This document shows positions 7,574 to 16,350 of a stretch of DNA of 64,000 nt, in pieces. Position 1 is the first letter of the stretch; every line of letters starts with the position of its first letter. The stretch covers positions 1 through 64,000 of the forward strand of contig CAIQIQ010000083.1 of assembly GCA_903871935.1 (NCBI GenBank), in the 5' to 3' direction. Origin of the DNA: an uncultured Phycisphaerales bacterium. Its GTDB lineage: Bacteria > Planctomycetota > Phycisphaerae > Tepidisphaerales > Tepidisphaeraceae. Under the pieces are notes generated by a model. The model was not told the origin of the DNA. It saw only the letters and a program-made list of their open reading frames with translations, and searched no databases. The position numbers were made by a program, and so were the translations under genes.

Positions 7574-9211
7574 ATGCCCAAGACTCTAACCGGCCGGACC
7601 GGTTATCTGATCCGCGTTGCCGGCCCGACCATTCGCGACATGGAGCTTGCTCCGGACCGCTCTCCAGTAACTCTTGGCCGTCACGAGCATTGCGACCTGC
7701 AGACTCCGGCCGATGAAGAGCGCATCTCACGATATCATGCTCAGTTCAGCACTGATGGCACGGGCTGGTACATCACGGATCTGAGCAGCACATGGGGAAC
7801 CTATCTGAATGGATACCGCCTGCCGCCGGACAAGCCCCATGTGTTGACTGAGGGAGACCTGATTCGCCTCACACCATGGACGTTCAGCTATCGCCATGTC
7901 CCAGCGGTGGCTCACAGCATCACCTCATCCGATGACCTGAAGCAGGCGGTGACGGCGATCCGGTCGCTGGCGCCGACGGAGCGCTCGGCCATTCCCGATC
8001 CCGTGCTGATGCTGGTGGAAGCGGCGGCTGGCATTCATCAGGCGATCGACGAAATAACGCTTGCCCGTCTCATCCTCGATTTCGCTCGTCGTGGCACCGG
8101 TTATTCTCATGCGGCATACCTGCGCCCTTCGGATGCCGATGGCAGCATCGAAGTGATTGCGACCGCGCCTGAACGAGAGCAGGGAGTGTACAGCCGCTCG
8201 CTGCTGATGGCCGCAAGCCGCGGCGAAATGGCGATGCTCGACCCGCTGCGTTCGCCGGCATCCCACAGCATCATCACATTGCACATTCAATCGGGGCTGT
8301 GCGCGCCATTGATGCTCGGACAAACGGTGGCGGCGTATCTTTATCTTGATTCCCGCAGCGACTCGCTTCAGCAGCGTGCGCATCCTCGTGCCCCGGAGTT
8401 TTGTCAGGCCCTGGCTCGGATTGCATCGCTCGCCCTGGCAAATCTCAAGCGCATCGACATTGAGCGGCGGCAGGCCGCGATGACTGCGCAGCTTGCCCAG
8501 GCGGCGGCCATGCAGCGGTGCATCCTGCCGCCGCGCTGCGTGGAGTTCGCGGGATTGCGTATTACCGGCGAAAGCCGCCCGGGCCAACTGCTTGGCGGCG
8601 ACTTCTTTGACGTTATCCCACTCGGTGAACATCGGGTGGCCATCACGATCGGCGATGTCTCGGGAAAGGGCGTTGTCGCGTCCGTGCTCATGACCACGAT
8701 TCATGGTTTTCTTCACGCCCTGCTTTCGGAAGATGTGCCCTTGGATGTGGCGGTGTGCCGACTGAACGACTTCATGGAACCGCGCCGCCCCGAAGGATCC
8801 TTTGCGACATTGTTTGTGGCGATGATCGACACGGCGGCCGACACCATCACGTATGTCGATGCGGCACATGGATACGGGATGCTCTGGGATGGGAAGAATC
8901 TGACGCCGCTGCGGAAGGCTGGGGGACTTCCGATGGGTGCATTCTCAGGCCATGGATATACAGCAGAGACCGTGCCGTTCCCGCTGGGGACGATGCTGGT
9001 GGCGGTGAGTGATGGGATCGTCGAACAGCCGCGCACTCGCAGTGAAGATGGGGATCGGCAGCAGTTTGAAATGGCCGGGGTGCTTCAGGTGCTGCGCGGG
9101 TGCGATGTGTCCGCCGATGCTGTGGCGATGATGTTTGATGCGGTGCAGCAGCACGCAGGAATGACGATTCTGGCCGACGATGCGACCATGGTCATCGCAC
9201 AGCGGCTCTGA
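7574..9211 (+). CDS. FHA-GAF-PP2C (SpoIIE-type) serine phosphatase
   Basis: 545 residues from the ATG at 7574. Domains in order: FHA, residues ~10-100, with the phosphothreonine-binding pattern GR(36)...S(52)RYH(55)...N(79)G; GAF-like sensor, ~150-295; a short coiled coil; PP2C/SpoIIE phosphatase, ~325-545. The metal-binding aspartates sit in GGDFFD (341-346) and GDVSGKG (360-366), and a late DGIVEQ and DDAT complete the set. It probably dephosphorylates an anti-sigma-factor antagonist or Ser/Thr-kinase substrate in response to a ligand and to phosphorylated partners. No partner kinase or anti-sigma gene is adjacent. Confidence 0.88.
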   Translation: MPKTLTGRTGYLIRVAGPTIRDMELAPDRSPVTLGRHEHCDLQTPADEERISRYHAQFSTDGTGWYITDLSSTWGTYLNGYRLPPDKPHVLTEGDLIRLTPWTFSYRHVPAVAHSITSSDDLKQAVTAIRSLAPTERSAIPDPVLMLVEAAAGIHQAIDEITLARLILDFARRGTGYSHAAYLRPSDADGSIEVIATAPEREQGVYSRSLLMAASRGEMAMLDPLRSPASHSIITLHIQSGLCAPLMLGQTVAAYLYLDSRSDSLQQRAHPRAPEFCQALARIASLALANLKRIDIERRQAAMTAQLAQAAAMQRCILPPRCVEFAGLRITGESRPGQLLGGDFFDVIPLGEHRVAITIGDVSGKGVVASVLMTTIHGFLHALLSEDVPLDVAVCRLNDFMEPRRPEGSFATLFVAMIDTAADTITYVDAAHGYGMLWDGKNLTPLRKAGGLPMGAFSGHGYTAETVPFPLGTMLVAVSDGIVEQPRTRSEDGDRQQFEMAGVLQVLRGCDVSADAVAMMFDAVQQHAGMTILADDATMVIAQRL

Positions 9212-9231
9212 TGTGCGTGGGTGCTCCTCGT

Positions 9232-10974
9232 TCAATACGCGCGACGCTTGAACAGCATGGTGAGCAGCGCCAGCGTGGAACCTGCGATGATCGCCGCAAG
9301 TTGGGCGCGGTCGCCGGCAACCTGCTGCACTACCGGCAGATTGGCGCCAAAGAGCACAAGCCCCGCAGCGCAGTACATCGTCAGCCCACAGAATGAACTC
9401 CCGATGAATGAGCTGATCAGCAGGATGAGCCCGGCCGTTCCACCGGGCCAACTTCCCATCATATCGCAGAGGCGATCAGGCATGCCGCGGACCCGCAGGG
9501 GCCTGTCACCTTCGGCCACGGACGTTGCCAGCTTCTTGGCGTCCAGCCCTGTTGGGGGTTTGAGCACGATTGTCTGGTCCATGTCCTGCCCCTGTATCTG
9601 TTCAACCTGAGCCATCAGGGCAGCGCGGTTGTCGTAACGCCATATGAGGAAGCCCGTCAGCAGGAACGCGGCCAGGAAGAAGCGCAGCCGCGGCGCCAGG
9701 ATGATGCCCAGGGGGCCGCCATATCGGCGCGAAAGGTAGCCGCCACGCATCGGTCTCTGGCGAACATCGTCTTCATCCGGATCATGCACGACTTCGGTTA
9801 CAGGCGGGGCCTGAGGTGGCGGAGGGGCGGCCTGCTCACGGCGTTTGATGGACTGCTGCGCGATCTGCTCGGCTTGCTGTGTCATCAATTCGGCCATGCG
9901 GCGGGCCTGCATCACATGCTCGGTTTCCGTCATAGGTTTCACCGCGGTGCCGGCATCGGTCGCTTTGGCAGAGGTATCAGCGCTTGCAGCAACCGGCGCT
10001 GCATCCTCCTGGTTGCGCTGCCGTTGTGCGTGATCAAGGCGGCGGTTCAGCCATGCGGCAATCGGGTCGCGCCAGCTTGCGTGTTCCGGGCGTTCATGTC
10101 CGCGGATCGCTTTCCCCCACTTTTCGCGGGCCTGGAGCTTCGACTCATACCCAAAGAGTGTTTCGTAGAACTCTTCCCAGCCATCGCCGCCAAATTCACA
10201 GATGAACTTGCGTATGGACTCTTCGTCCGCGCCGGCGAGGCGCAGCCGCTTGAGCATCTCCTGTGCTTCGGCGATCGGCGCTGAGCGTTCCGCGGCCACG
10301 GCGCGATCGATCCCATAGTGCATGCCCGCCGCGATGCCTAATCCCAGCAGGACTAATGCAACTGCCATCGGCGCCAGGTCCAGCACGAGGATCGCCATGA
10401 CGATCAGCGCCACGCCGATGAAGAGGCGCGCCCAGTCTTTCCACCCCCCGGCAAACAGCAGGGCGGTTGCCCGCTTATAGAGATAGCTCCGGCCGGAAAG
10501 GCCCGCCAGTGCCTCATACAGAACCCATGCCAGGATCATGCACAGGACAAAACCGCCCGCCCACGCCCAGAGTTGTGCGGCAGCGAAGAGGAGCACGATC
10601 ACGGCGGTGCCGATCAGTACGCCGCGGATGGCCCAGGTACGGAGGTTCGCCGCGGGAGCGGCATGGAAGCTGTGGACGAGCCGTTCCAGATCTTCGATCA
10701 TGCGATGGGGATTGGCGGCCGGGGGATTCCGTGTGGCTACCGCCGCAGCGGCAGGGGCCTGCTCCACAGGCCGTAGTTTAGGCTGGCCGGGAGAAGTTGG
10801 ATCGACAGGGATGACAGCCGCCGGTTTTGAATACTTCCCGACGACTGGTTGGCCGCCGGCTTTGGCAACGGTCACCGGGAATTGTTTGGCGCACCCGGAA
10901 CAACGGATGTAGAACGATCCGGGGTTCAGGCCGTTGACCTGCATGGCCTGCTGACAATATGGGCATTGAACCAT
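9232..10974 (-). CDS. Multi-pass membrane protein with N-terminal zinc ribbon
   Basis: 580 residues from the ATG at 10974, which has CGGAG seven bases upstream. The N-terminus is a CPYCQ...CSGC zinc ribbon (residues ~3-30). After a Pro/Ala-rich linker come four or five hydrophobic helices (~110-240), a soluble helical part containing FICEFGGDGWEEFYETLFGYE, a long charged and Pro-rich region, another TM near 435-455 and two to three C-terminal TM helices (~525-575). The ribbon plus helical membrane bundle is frequent in planctomycetes, but I do not recognise a function. It converges tail to tail with the phosphatase gene, 20 bp apart. Confidence 0.7.
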   Translation of the reverse strand: MVQCPYCQQAMQVNGLNPGSFYIRCSGCAKQFPVTVAKAGGQPVVGKYSKPAAVIPVDPTSPGQPKLRPVEQAPAAAAVATRNPPAANPHRMIEDLERLVHSFHAAPAANLRTWAIRGVLIGTAVIVLLFAAAQLWAWAGGFVLCMILAWVLYEALAGLSGRSYLYKRATALLFAGGWKDWARLFIGVALIVMAILVLDLAPMAVALVLLGLGIAAGMHYGIDRAVAAERSAPIAEAQEMLKRLRLAGADEESIRKFICEFGGDGWEEFYETLFGYESKLQAREKWGKAIRGHERPEHASWRDPIAAWLNRRLDHAQRQRNQEDAAPVAASADTSAKATDAGTAVKPMTETEHVMQARRMAELMTQQAEQIAQQSIKRREQAAPPPPQAPPVTEVVHDPDEDDVRQRPMRGGYLSRRYGGPLGIILAPRLRFFLAAFLLTGFLIWRYDNRAALMAQVEQIQGQDMDQTIVLKPPTGLDAKKLATSVAEGDRPLRVRGMPDRLCDMMGSWPGGTAGLILLISSFIGSSFCGLTMYCAAGLVLFGANLPVVQQVAGDRAQLAAIIAGSTLALLTMLFKRRAY

Positions 10975-11092
10975 CGCCAACTCCGCGCACTTTGATGTGA
11001 CACCGCCGGGAACCATCCGGCCAGGATGATGCAGTATACCATGGATTTGGCGGGATTGGCGAATGCGCACCCGGATAATCGAAGCGTCCGGA

Positions 11093-12463
11093 TCATCGGC
11101 TCCATTGATCGACCTGTTTCACATACGCCTCCATATCGAACTTCCGCCTTAAGCCGGCGGCGTTCATGCACCGGATCTGGCCGAAGATGGGTCGATTGGT
11201 CCATGGCCGGTCATGTAAGCCAAAACACCAACCCACGCCCGCGTATCCGTTGGCGTCCCGGCCATCGAGGAGATATCGGTTGTTGAGGTACAACAGGTCA
11301 TCGAACGCCTCGCGCGGGTGCCGCTTCCAGCCGATCACACATTTCCCCCAGTACATGCGCATGTAGTTGTGCATGTAGCCGGTATGGATCATCTCACGCA
11401 TTGCCGCGTTCCAGTACGGATCGGTCGTCTGGGCACTCTCCAATTGCTCCCGCGTGTAGAGTGCCTCCCGCCGGTCCTTGGCATGGTTCTCCAGCGATCG
11501 CCTCGCCCACGCGGGCAGGGCATCGTAGGTCCAGTACTGCGGGGTAAACTGCACGTAGTTGCACGAGAGTTCGCGGCGGATGATCAGTTGTTCCAGGAAT
11601 GCCGTCTTGTCGAGATCGGGCACATCGGCGTTCATTACCGCCAGGGCGATCTCCAGCGGCGATATCTGGCCGAAATGGAGGTAGGGACTCAGATGTGAGC
11701 AGATGCTCTCCGATGGTTCATTGCGAATGGTGGCATATCCCCGCAACGTCTTCTTTAGGAACTCCGCCAACAGGCCTTGTGCCTGGTCGGTGCCGCCAAC
11801 AAATCGCCGCGAAGGTGGGACGCTGCGGTCGAGTTTCAGCTCGGCCAGAGCGCCCTCGATATCGCTGATGTCCAGGTCATCTTTGATGTTGAGTGAAAGG
11901 GAATCACGTATCGGCGTTTGCTGCTCTAATGGTACGAGATGCCCTTTGATCAGCTTTGCGATTTTGGGGCGGATGGTGCGAGCGGCATACTCAGCCTTCT
12001 GCGATGCCTGCTCCACCGGCACGACCACATCGCTCTCTATCTGTACCAGCCGAACTGGCAGGGCATCGGCCAGTTGGTCGCGCCAGCGGCGTTGATGCAG
12101 AAGGTAGCCGCGATCACAGACGACAATGGCCGCCTCGCGTGCAAGATCGGCGGCGATGGTGGGGGGATTGCCTCTCCTGATGACCATGCAGATGCCGCGC
12201 TGCGTTGCCGCGTGCTTCGTGGCCTTGAGTCCCTGCAGCATGAAAGCATAGTGCCGCAGATTGGCATCGGGGTAGTCATCCATCAGCCCAAACCCAATGA
12301 CCACGGGCAACTTCAGCAGATTGGCCTGCTCGATGGCATACTCCAAGGCATGGTTCTGGCTTACCCGCTGCGCCTGCTGCATCCAGTAAAGGACATAGTG
12401 GCCAGCGCGTGCTGGTTGGCCGTTCAGAACTGCGATGCGGGCGGGATGGATCATGCGAAACAT
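11093..12463 (-). CDS. phrB: Class II deoxyribodipyrimidine (CPD) photolyase
   Basis: 456 residues, the usual length. An N-terminal Rossmann-like antenna domain starts near MQQAQRVSQNHALEYAIEQA. The C-terminal FAD domain has class II signatures: MHNYMRMYWGK, LNNRYLLDGRDANGY and HDRPWTNRPIFGQIRCM. It repairs cyclobutane pyrimidine dimers using blue light and FADH-. CGGAG lies just upstream of the ATG at 12463. It is divergent from a DinB-like gene with 58 bp between the starts, so the two may share a control region. Confidence 0.95.
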   Translation of the reverse strand: MFRMIHPARIAVLNGQPARAGHYVLYWMQQAQRVSQNHALEYAIEQANLLKLPVVIGFGLMDDYPDANLRHYAFMLQGLKATKHAATQRGICMVIRRGNPPTIAADLAREAAIVVCDRGYLLHQRRWRDQLADALPVRLVQIESDVVVPVEQASQKAEYAARTIRPKIAKLIKGHLVPLEQQTPIRDSLSLNIKDDLDISDIEGALAELKLDRSVPPSRRFVGGTDQAQGLLAEFLKKTLRGYATIRNEPSESICSHLSPYLHFGQISPLEIALAVMNADVPDLDKTAFLEQLIIRRELSCNYVQFTPQYWTYDALPAWARRSLENHAKDRREALYTREQLESAQTTDPYWNAAMREMIHTGYMHNYMRMYWGKCVIGWKRHPREAFDDLLYLNNRYLLDGRDANGYAGVGWCFGLHDRPWTNRPIFGQIRCMNAAGLRRKFDMEAYVKQVDQWSR

Positions 12464-12521
12464 TATAACTCCGGTTCCATACCGTCAGCTGTGGTAGAAT
12501 GCACCGGCACAAGGAGGCACC

Positions 12522-13028
12522 ATGAACGGCGATAGGAGTGACATCGGTCGACCGACGGATGCGCGCGGCGTGCTCAAGGCTCAATACCGAATGGCACTGA
12601 AGATGCTCGATCAGGCGATCGACCAATGCCCGGAGTCGCTATGGCTCTCCGGCGAAGGGCATGGTGCGGCATATTGGCGGCTTGCCTTCCACACGCTCTT
12701 CTTTACGCATTTCTACCTGCAGAAGGACCAGCACAGCATGGTGCGGTGGTCCAGGCATCGCGGCCAGTTGCAGGACCCCGATTGCCCGCTCGGCTCCTTC
12801 GCTCCCTATACAAAAGCCGAGATGACAGAGTACCTCGAATTCTGCCGCGGCATGCTCGATGGCTGCATCGATGCGATGGACCTCTCTTCTCCCGATTGCG
12901 GTTTTCCCTGGTACAAGCAGGGGAAGCTTGAGCACCAGATCAACAACATCCGGCACATCCAGCACCACACAGCGCAGCTCGCCGATCGCCTTCGATCCGC
13001 CACAGGCACAGGGCCGGAGTGGCGCTAG
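12522..13028 (+). CDS. DinB-like four-helix protein
   Basis: 168 residues with a strong AAGGAGG ribosome binding site. The helical pattern and dispersed histidines (AFHTLFFTHFYL near residue 50; NNIRHIQHHTAQLADRL near the C-terminus) fit the DinB/YfiT metal-binding four-helix superfamily, where three histidines bind a divalent metal. Members act as thiol-dependent transferases or are of unknown role. Divergent from the photolyase gene. Confidence 0.7.
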   Translation: MNGDRSDIGRPTDARGVLKAQYRMALKMLDQAIDQCPESLWLSGEGHGAAYWRLAFHTLFFTHFYLQKDQHSMVRWSRHRGQLQDPDCPLGSFAPYTKAEMTEYLEFCRGMLDGCIDAMDLSSPDCGFPWYKQGKLEHQINNIRHIQHHTAQLADRLRSATGTGPEWR

Positions 13029-13411
13029 CAGTAGAGAAAAGGTTCAAATTGGAGGCAGACCGGTGAATCATTGATCGGACATTGCCGGCGAGATACCTTG
13101 TAGCGCAATTGAAGCGCGTCCTGTTTTCCGATCCTCGAGAAATGGGCGAAGACGGGTGGCCACAAGAAAGCACAGAAGTCGCAAAAGGGGCTCTGCTCTT
13201 GTGCCTTCTGAGCCTTTTCGCGGCCCATCTTCTCTGCTCTTGCGTCTGCACCTGTTCGAGCGGCCAGATCATCCATCGATTCGAATCGCGTCCTGTTTTT
13301 CGTTTGTTTTCCGTTTGGTTTTCCGTTTGTTGGCCGTTTGACCCGGCTGGCGGATTCATTGACGTACTCCGGCGCAGCGGTAAGCTGGCGCAGGACTGGA
13401 AGGAGCAATCC
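13029..13411. other. Gene-free leader with short repeats
   Basis: The frame of the next gene is open through this region, but the sequence is low-complexity and lacks a plausible start before 13412. It holds a GCGTCCTGTTTT word twice (near 13118 and 13288), a purine-rich stretch (GCCACAAGAAAGCACAGAAG) near 13160 and a T-rich tandem repeat at 13297-13340. Confidence 0.5.
13297..13340 (+). repeat. T-rich tandem repeat, 10-12 bp units
   Basis: Four degenerate units ending in CGTTTG: TTTTCGTTTG, TTTTCCGTTTG, GTTTTCCGTTTG and TTGGCCGTTTG. It lies about 70 bp upstream of the SUMF1-like start codon. Confidence 0.6.
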
Positions 13412-14431
13412 ATGAGGAATCTGACTCTCGCGGCGGCGCTGATCTTCTTTGGCGCAGTGGCAACGGGTGTTTGGGCGGAGCCTACGGCTGCGCCGCCCAC
13501 CAAGGAACTGACCCTGGACCTCGGCAACGGCGTGGCGCTGAAACTGGTGGAGATACCGGCGGGCAAGTTCACCATGGGCAGTCCGGAGGAGGAGAAGAAG
13601 GCAGCCGTCAAAGAGGCTGTGGCCGCCGGGATTCCGGAAGCTGCGACCTCCGACCCATTCAAGAACGAAGTTCGGCATGAGGTGACGATCAGCAAGCCCT
13701 TCTACATGGGCATTACCCATGTGACGGTGGACCAGTTTGCGGCGTTCGTGAACGACAGTGGCTACAAGACTGACGCCGAGAAGGACGGCTGGGCGGTCGG
13801 ATTTGAAATCAAGGACGGCAAGATCGACTTCAAGAAGATGGACGGCTGTTTCTGGCGCAACCCGAGTTTCGACCAGAAGGGCGATCATCCGGTGGTGCAG
13901 GTAAGTTGGAACGACGCCAAGGCGTTTTGCGATTGGCTGTCGAAGAAGAGCGGCAAGACGGTCGCGTTGCCGACGGAGGCGCAATGGGAATACGCCTGCC
14001 GCGCCGGCACGAAAACGGCGTATCCGTGGGGGGACAATCCCGATGATGGCAAGGGCTGGGCGAACTGCTCGGATCAGAGCCTGAAGAAGAAGAATCCCAA
14101 CCAAAAAGGCGGGACGTTCTTTAGTTGGGACGATGGTTACGTGTTCACCTCGCCGGTAGCGAGTTTTAAGGCCAACGCCTTCGGGCTCTATGACGTGAAC
14201 GGCAATGCCTGCCAGTGGTGCCAGGACCGTTACGGTGACTATGAGAAAGGGGCGGCCACAGACCCCACAGGAGCGCCCACCGGTAGCCTCCGCGTGCTGC
14301 GTGGCGGTTCCTGGCTCAACTTTCCGGGGTTCTGCCGCTTGGCGGGCCGCAGCAGGATCCCTCCTGCCTTCCGGTTCGACTACCTCGGTTTCCGGGTGGC
14401 GGCGGTGGCGGCGGGCGTGGACTTGCCGTAA
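13412..14431 (+). CDS. Secreted SUMF1/formylglycine-generating-enzyme-like protein, probably not an active FGE
   Basis: 339 residues from the ATG at 13412 with GGAAGGAG upstream. A signal peptide (residues 1-22) is followed by a single SUMF1 domain: VEIPAGKFTMGSPEEE at the start, WEYACRAGTKTAYPWG in the middle, GGSW...LGFRVA at the end. True FGEs use a cysteine pair five residues apart after GGS(Y/W). Here the first position is Asn303 and only Cys308 remains, so copper binding and formylglycine formation are unlikely. SUMF1-domain proteins are abundant in planctomycetes, often as binding domains. No sulfatase is in the window. Confidence 0.85.
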   Translation: MRNLTLAAALIFFGAVATGVWAEPTAAPPTKELTLDLGNGVALKLVEIPAGKFTMGSPEEEKKAAVKEAVAAGIPEAATSDPFKNEVRHEVTISKPFYMGITHVTVDQFAAFVNDSGYKTDAEKDGWAVGFEIKDGKIDFKKMDGCFWRNPSFDQKGDHPVVQVSWNDAKAFCDWLSKKSGKTVALPTEAQWEYACRAGTKTAYPWGDNPDDGKGWANCSDQSLKKKNPNQKGGTFFSWDDGYVFTSPVASFKANAFGLYDVNGNACQWCQDRYGDYEKGAATDPTGAPTGSLRVLRGGSWLNFPGFCRLAGRSRIPPAFRFDYLGFRVAAVAAGVDLP

Positions 14432-14667
14432 CCCATTGCACTTTGTCCTCTTACCCTTTGCGGACGGGCGTATCGGACGATTGGATTGGCTATTTTGGAC
14501 AGAGATTGCGTGAGGCTGGCGGCGTGGTGGAACCGGAACCCTTCGAGGCGCTGTCGGGTGCGGTCTCGCTGCCGTTTCCCGGCGGCGAACACAAACACGT
14601 GGCGGTGAAATCCATCGATCCGCGTGGGAACAGGTAATGCAAGTGCCCCAACTGGAGGCTGTACGAC

Positions 14668-15921
14668 ATGGATGAAACGCTATTCCGCCAACTCGTGGCA
14701 GACTATCTCCTGCCAATGTTCTCTGGAACCTCGCTGGACAATCAGAGCTACATCTCACACACAAAGCATCAGCCGGTTTCTTTCGCCGATCCATGCGCCC
14801 TATGGCTCAAGCCCACTCAAAACACGAAATACCGTGTGAAGATCATCCGAAGCCAGCCTTTCGACAGTAAGGGCACAGGGAGGTCTGCCGAGGTGATAGC
14901 TGCCAAAGCGTTTGTCCACTGCGTCTCGCGCTTCGATTCGATAACCGATAAATATGTTCTCGTCGATGTTAAACACAACTTCATGCGCAGAGTGATTGCC
15001 CGCGCACTTGGTGAGACTCACGAAACGCTATTCTTGGAGATCATCGACCGCTTGACCGCGTTCAGCGTGGAGAAATACGAGGGGCATGCTATTCGCATGT
15101 CCATCGGCGTTGATACGAAGTCTGTGCCCGTCGCTGTCCCTGGTCCGCTACTGGTTGACCTCCTGAAAGAGCCATTTGCACCGGTGCTCGCGAATGGCGT
15201 AGACACCATCGTTACATGCGATGGCAACGGCGCGGTGATGGAGCATCAGCACCTTGCGACCCCCTCAGAATCCGAGATGCCAATGTTCGCTCCGTCGCGA
15301 TTTGCACCCGTGGCATCGTGGGCCAAGGACGGAAAGGTGGCGATCTGCCTCACTCGGACGGGCGACATCGTTGTTTTCAAATTCGGCAGGCTCTATGCCG
15401 CGCGACGCGGGTCGAAGTGGATGGTGTTCTCGCACTCACCAGTCATCACACAGATGAGCCTTCCAAACATTCCCGATCATCGCAAGGCGGTGTATGCATC
15501 ATGTTTGGACGTATCATTCGCGCACACTGGGGGTTGCATCGGTGTTGTGCGCTCAGACAAGGTCAACCGCCTAAAGAGCGTCGTGGAGAATCGCGACTGC
15601 GTCGGGTCGGAGAGCGTAAAGGGCAAATACTTGGCAACGACTATTGGACAGCCATTCCACCTGCTGCCAAGACCGACTAGACAAGACCTTCTCAGTATGG
15701 ATGGGGCGCTGATTCTGGACAGCAACTGCGAGGTGCTTGCCGTAGGTGCCATAGTGAGCGTGCCCGGCGGAAGCATCGGAGGCGGGCGCCTGGCTGCTGC
15801 GATCAAACTACGGGAGTTGGGGCTGGGCATTAAGATCTCTCAGGATGGCCCCATCACTGGATTTCACATGAACAGCAGAATGGACGGAGATCGCGTACGA
15901 CCGAAGTTTACGGCCGGCTAG
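14668..15921 (+). CDS. Protein with C-terminal degenerate diadenylate-cyclase (DisA_N/DAC)-like domain
   Basis: 417 residues with GGAGG eight bases before the ATG. The C-terminal ~70 residues resemble the core of a DAC domain: MDGALILDSNCEVLAVGAIV (DGA at 345-347), then GGGRLAAAIKLREL (371-384) and IKISQDGPI. In active cyclases the second motif is G-x-RHR-A-A; here it reads G-G-R-L-A-A-A, so cyclic di-AMP synthesis is doubtful. From memory, divergent DAC-like families (DACNV and relatives) have been proposed as nucleotide or ligand sensors in conflict and signalling systems. The N-terminal ~330 residues are unrecognised, soluble and without a signal peptide. Neighbours are a SUMF1-like gene and an orphan antitoxin. 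Confidence 0.6.
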   Translation: MDETLFRQLVADYLLPMFSGTSLDNQSYISHTKHQPVSFADPCALWLKPTQNTKYRVKIIRSQPFDSKGTGRSAEVIAAKAFVHCVSRFDSITDKYVLVDVKHNFMRRVIARALGETHETLFLEIIDRLTAFSVEKYEGHAIRMSIGVDTKSVPVAVPGPLLVDLLKEPFAPVLANGVDTIVTCDGNGAVMEHQHLATPSESEMPMFAPSRFAPVASWAKDGKVAICLTRTGDIVVFKFGRLYAARRGSKWMVFSHSPVITQMSLPNIPDHRKAVYASCLDVSFAHTGGCIGVVRSDKVNRLKSVVENRDCVGSESVKGKYLATTIGQPFHLLPRPTRQDLLSMDGALILDSNCEVLAVGAIVSVPGGSIGGGRLAAAIKLRELGLGIKISQDGPITGFHMNSRMDGDRVRPKFTAG

Positions 15922-16080
15922 TCAACAACCGGAGGATATGGATGCCAGATCAGAAACCATCCATCCAGCCCGTTGATAGGCCAATCTTCTGACCCCCAGT
16001 AAACGGAAAAGGTTCCAGGAATCGTCGATCGCGCACGACACTGATTGAATCCTGGCAGTGGCCATAAGCCTGCGGCGTGT

Positions 16081-16096
16081 GCTACTTTAGAGTAGC
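16081..16096. promoter_or_regulatory. Inverted repeat overlapping the DUF433 leader (candidate operator)
   Basis: GCTACT-TTAG-AGTAGC ends two bases before the DUF433 ATG. Antitoxins often repress their own promoters through such sites, and the hairpin would also mask the ribosome binding region. Confidence 0.4.
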
Positions 16097-16098
16097 TT

Positions 16099-16350
16099 AT
16101 GAACTACCAGGACATCATCACCATCGAACCTGGCAAGCGCAGCGGGCGTCCCTGCATCCGCGGCATGCGCATTGCCGTGGCCGATGTGCTGGGCTGGCTC
16201 GCCGCCGGGATGTCTCACGAACAGATCCGCAGCGACTTTCCAGAATTGACCGAGGATGATTTCCATGCCAGCCTTGCCTACGCGGCCGACCGCGATCGCC
16301 GCGTCTTGACGGCAATGACATTCACGCCGCAGACACGCCCACTCGTATGA
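16099..16350 (+). CDS. DUF433 (VapB45-like) antitoxin, without partner toxin
   Basis: 83 residues with the DUF433 signature: ITIEPGKRSGRPCIRGMRIAV, then the small HTH LGWLAAGMSHEQIRSDFPELTEDDFHASLAYAADR. Family members are antitoxins usually followed immediately by a DUF5615/PIN-like toxin. Here no such gene follows; the next 780 bp is gene-free. It may be a solitary regulator or the remains of a decayed pair. No clear Shine-Dalgarno is present; a 16-bp inverted repeat abuts the start. Confidence 0.85.
   Translation: MNYQDIITIEPGKRSGRPCIRGMRIAVADVLGWLAAGMSHEQIRSDFPELTEDDFHASLAYAADRDRRVLTAMTFTPQTRPLV

Noticed and set aside
13082..13411. Upstream extension of the SUMF1-like protein
   Set aside because: Low-complexity, T-rich repeat sequence; the downstream ATG has a good ribosome binding site followed by a signal peptide.
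14443..14637. 64-codon frame starting with TTG between the SUMF1-like and DAC-like genes
   Set aside because: No start signal or family resemblance; treated as non-coding.
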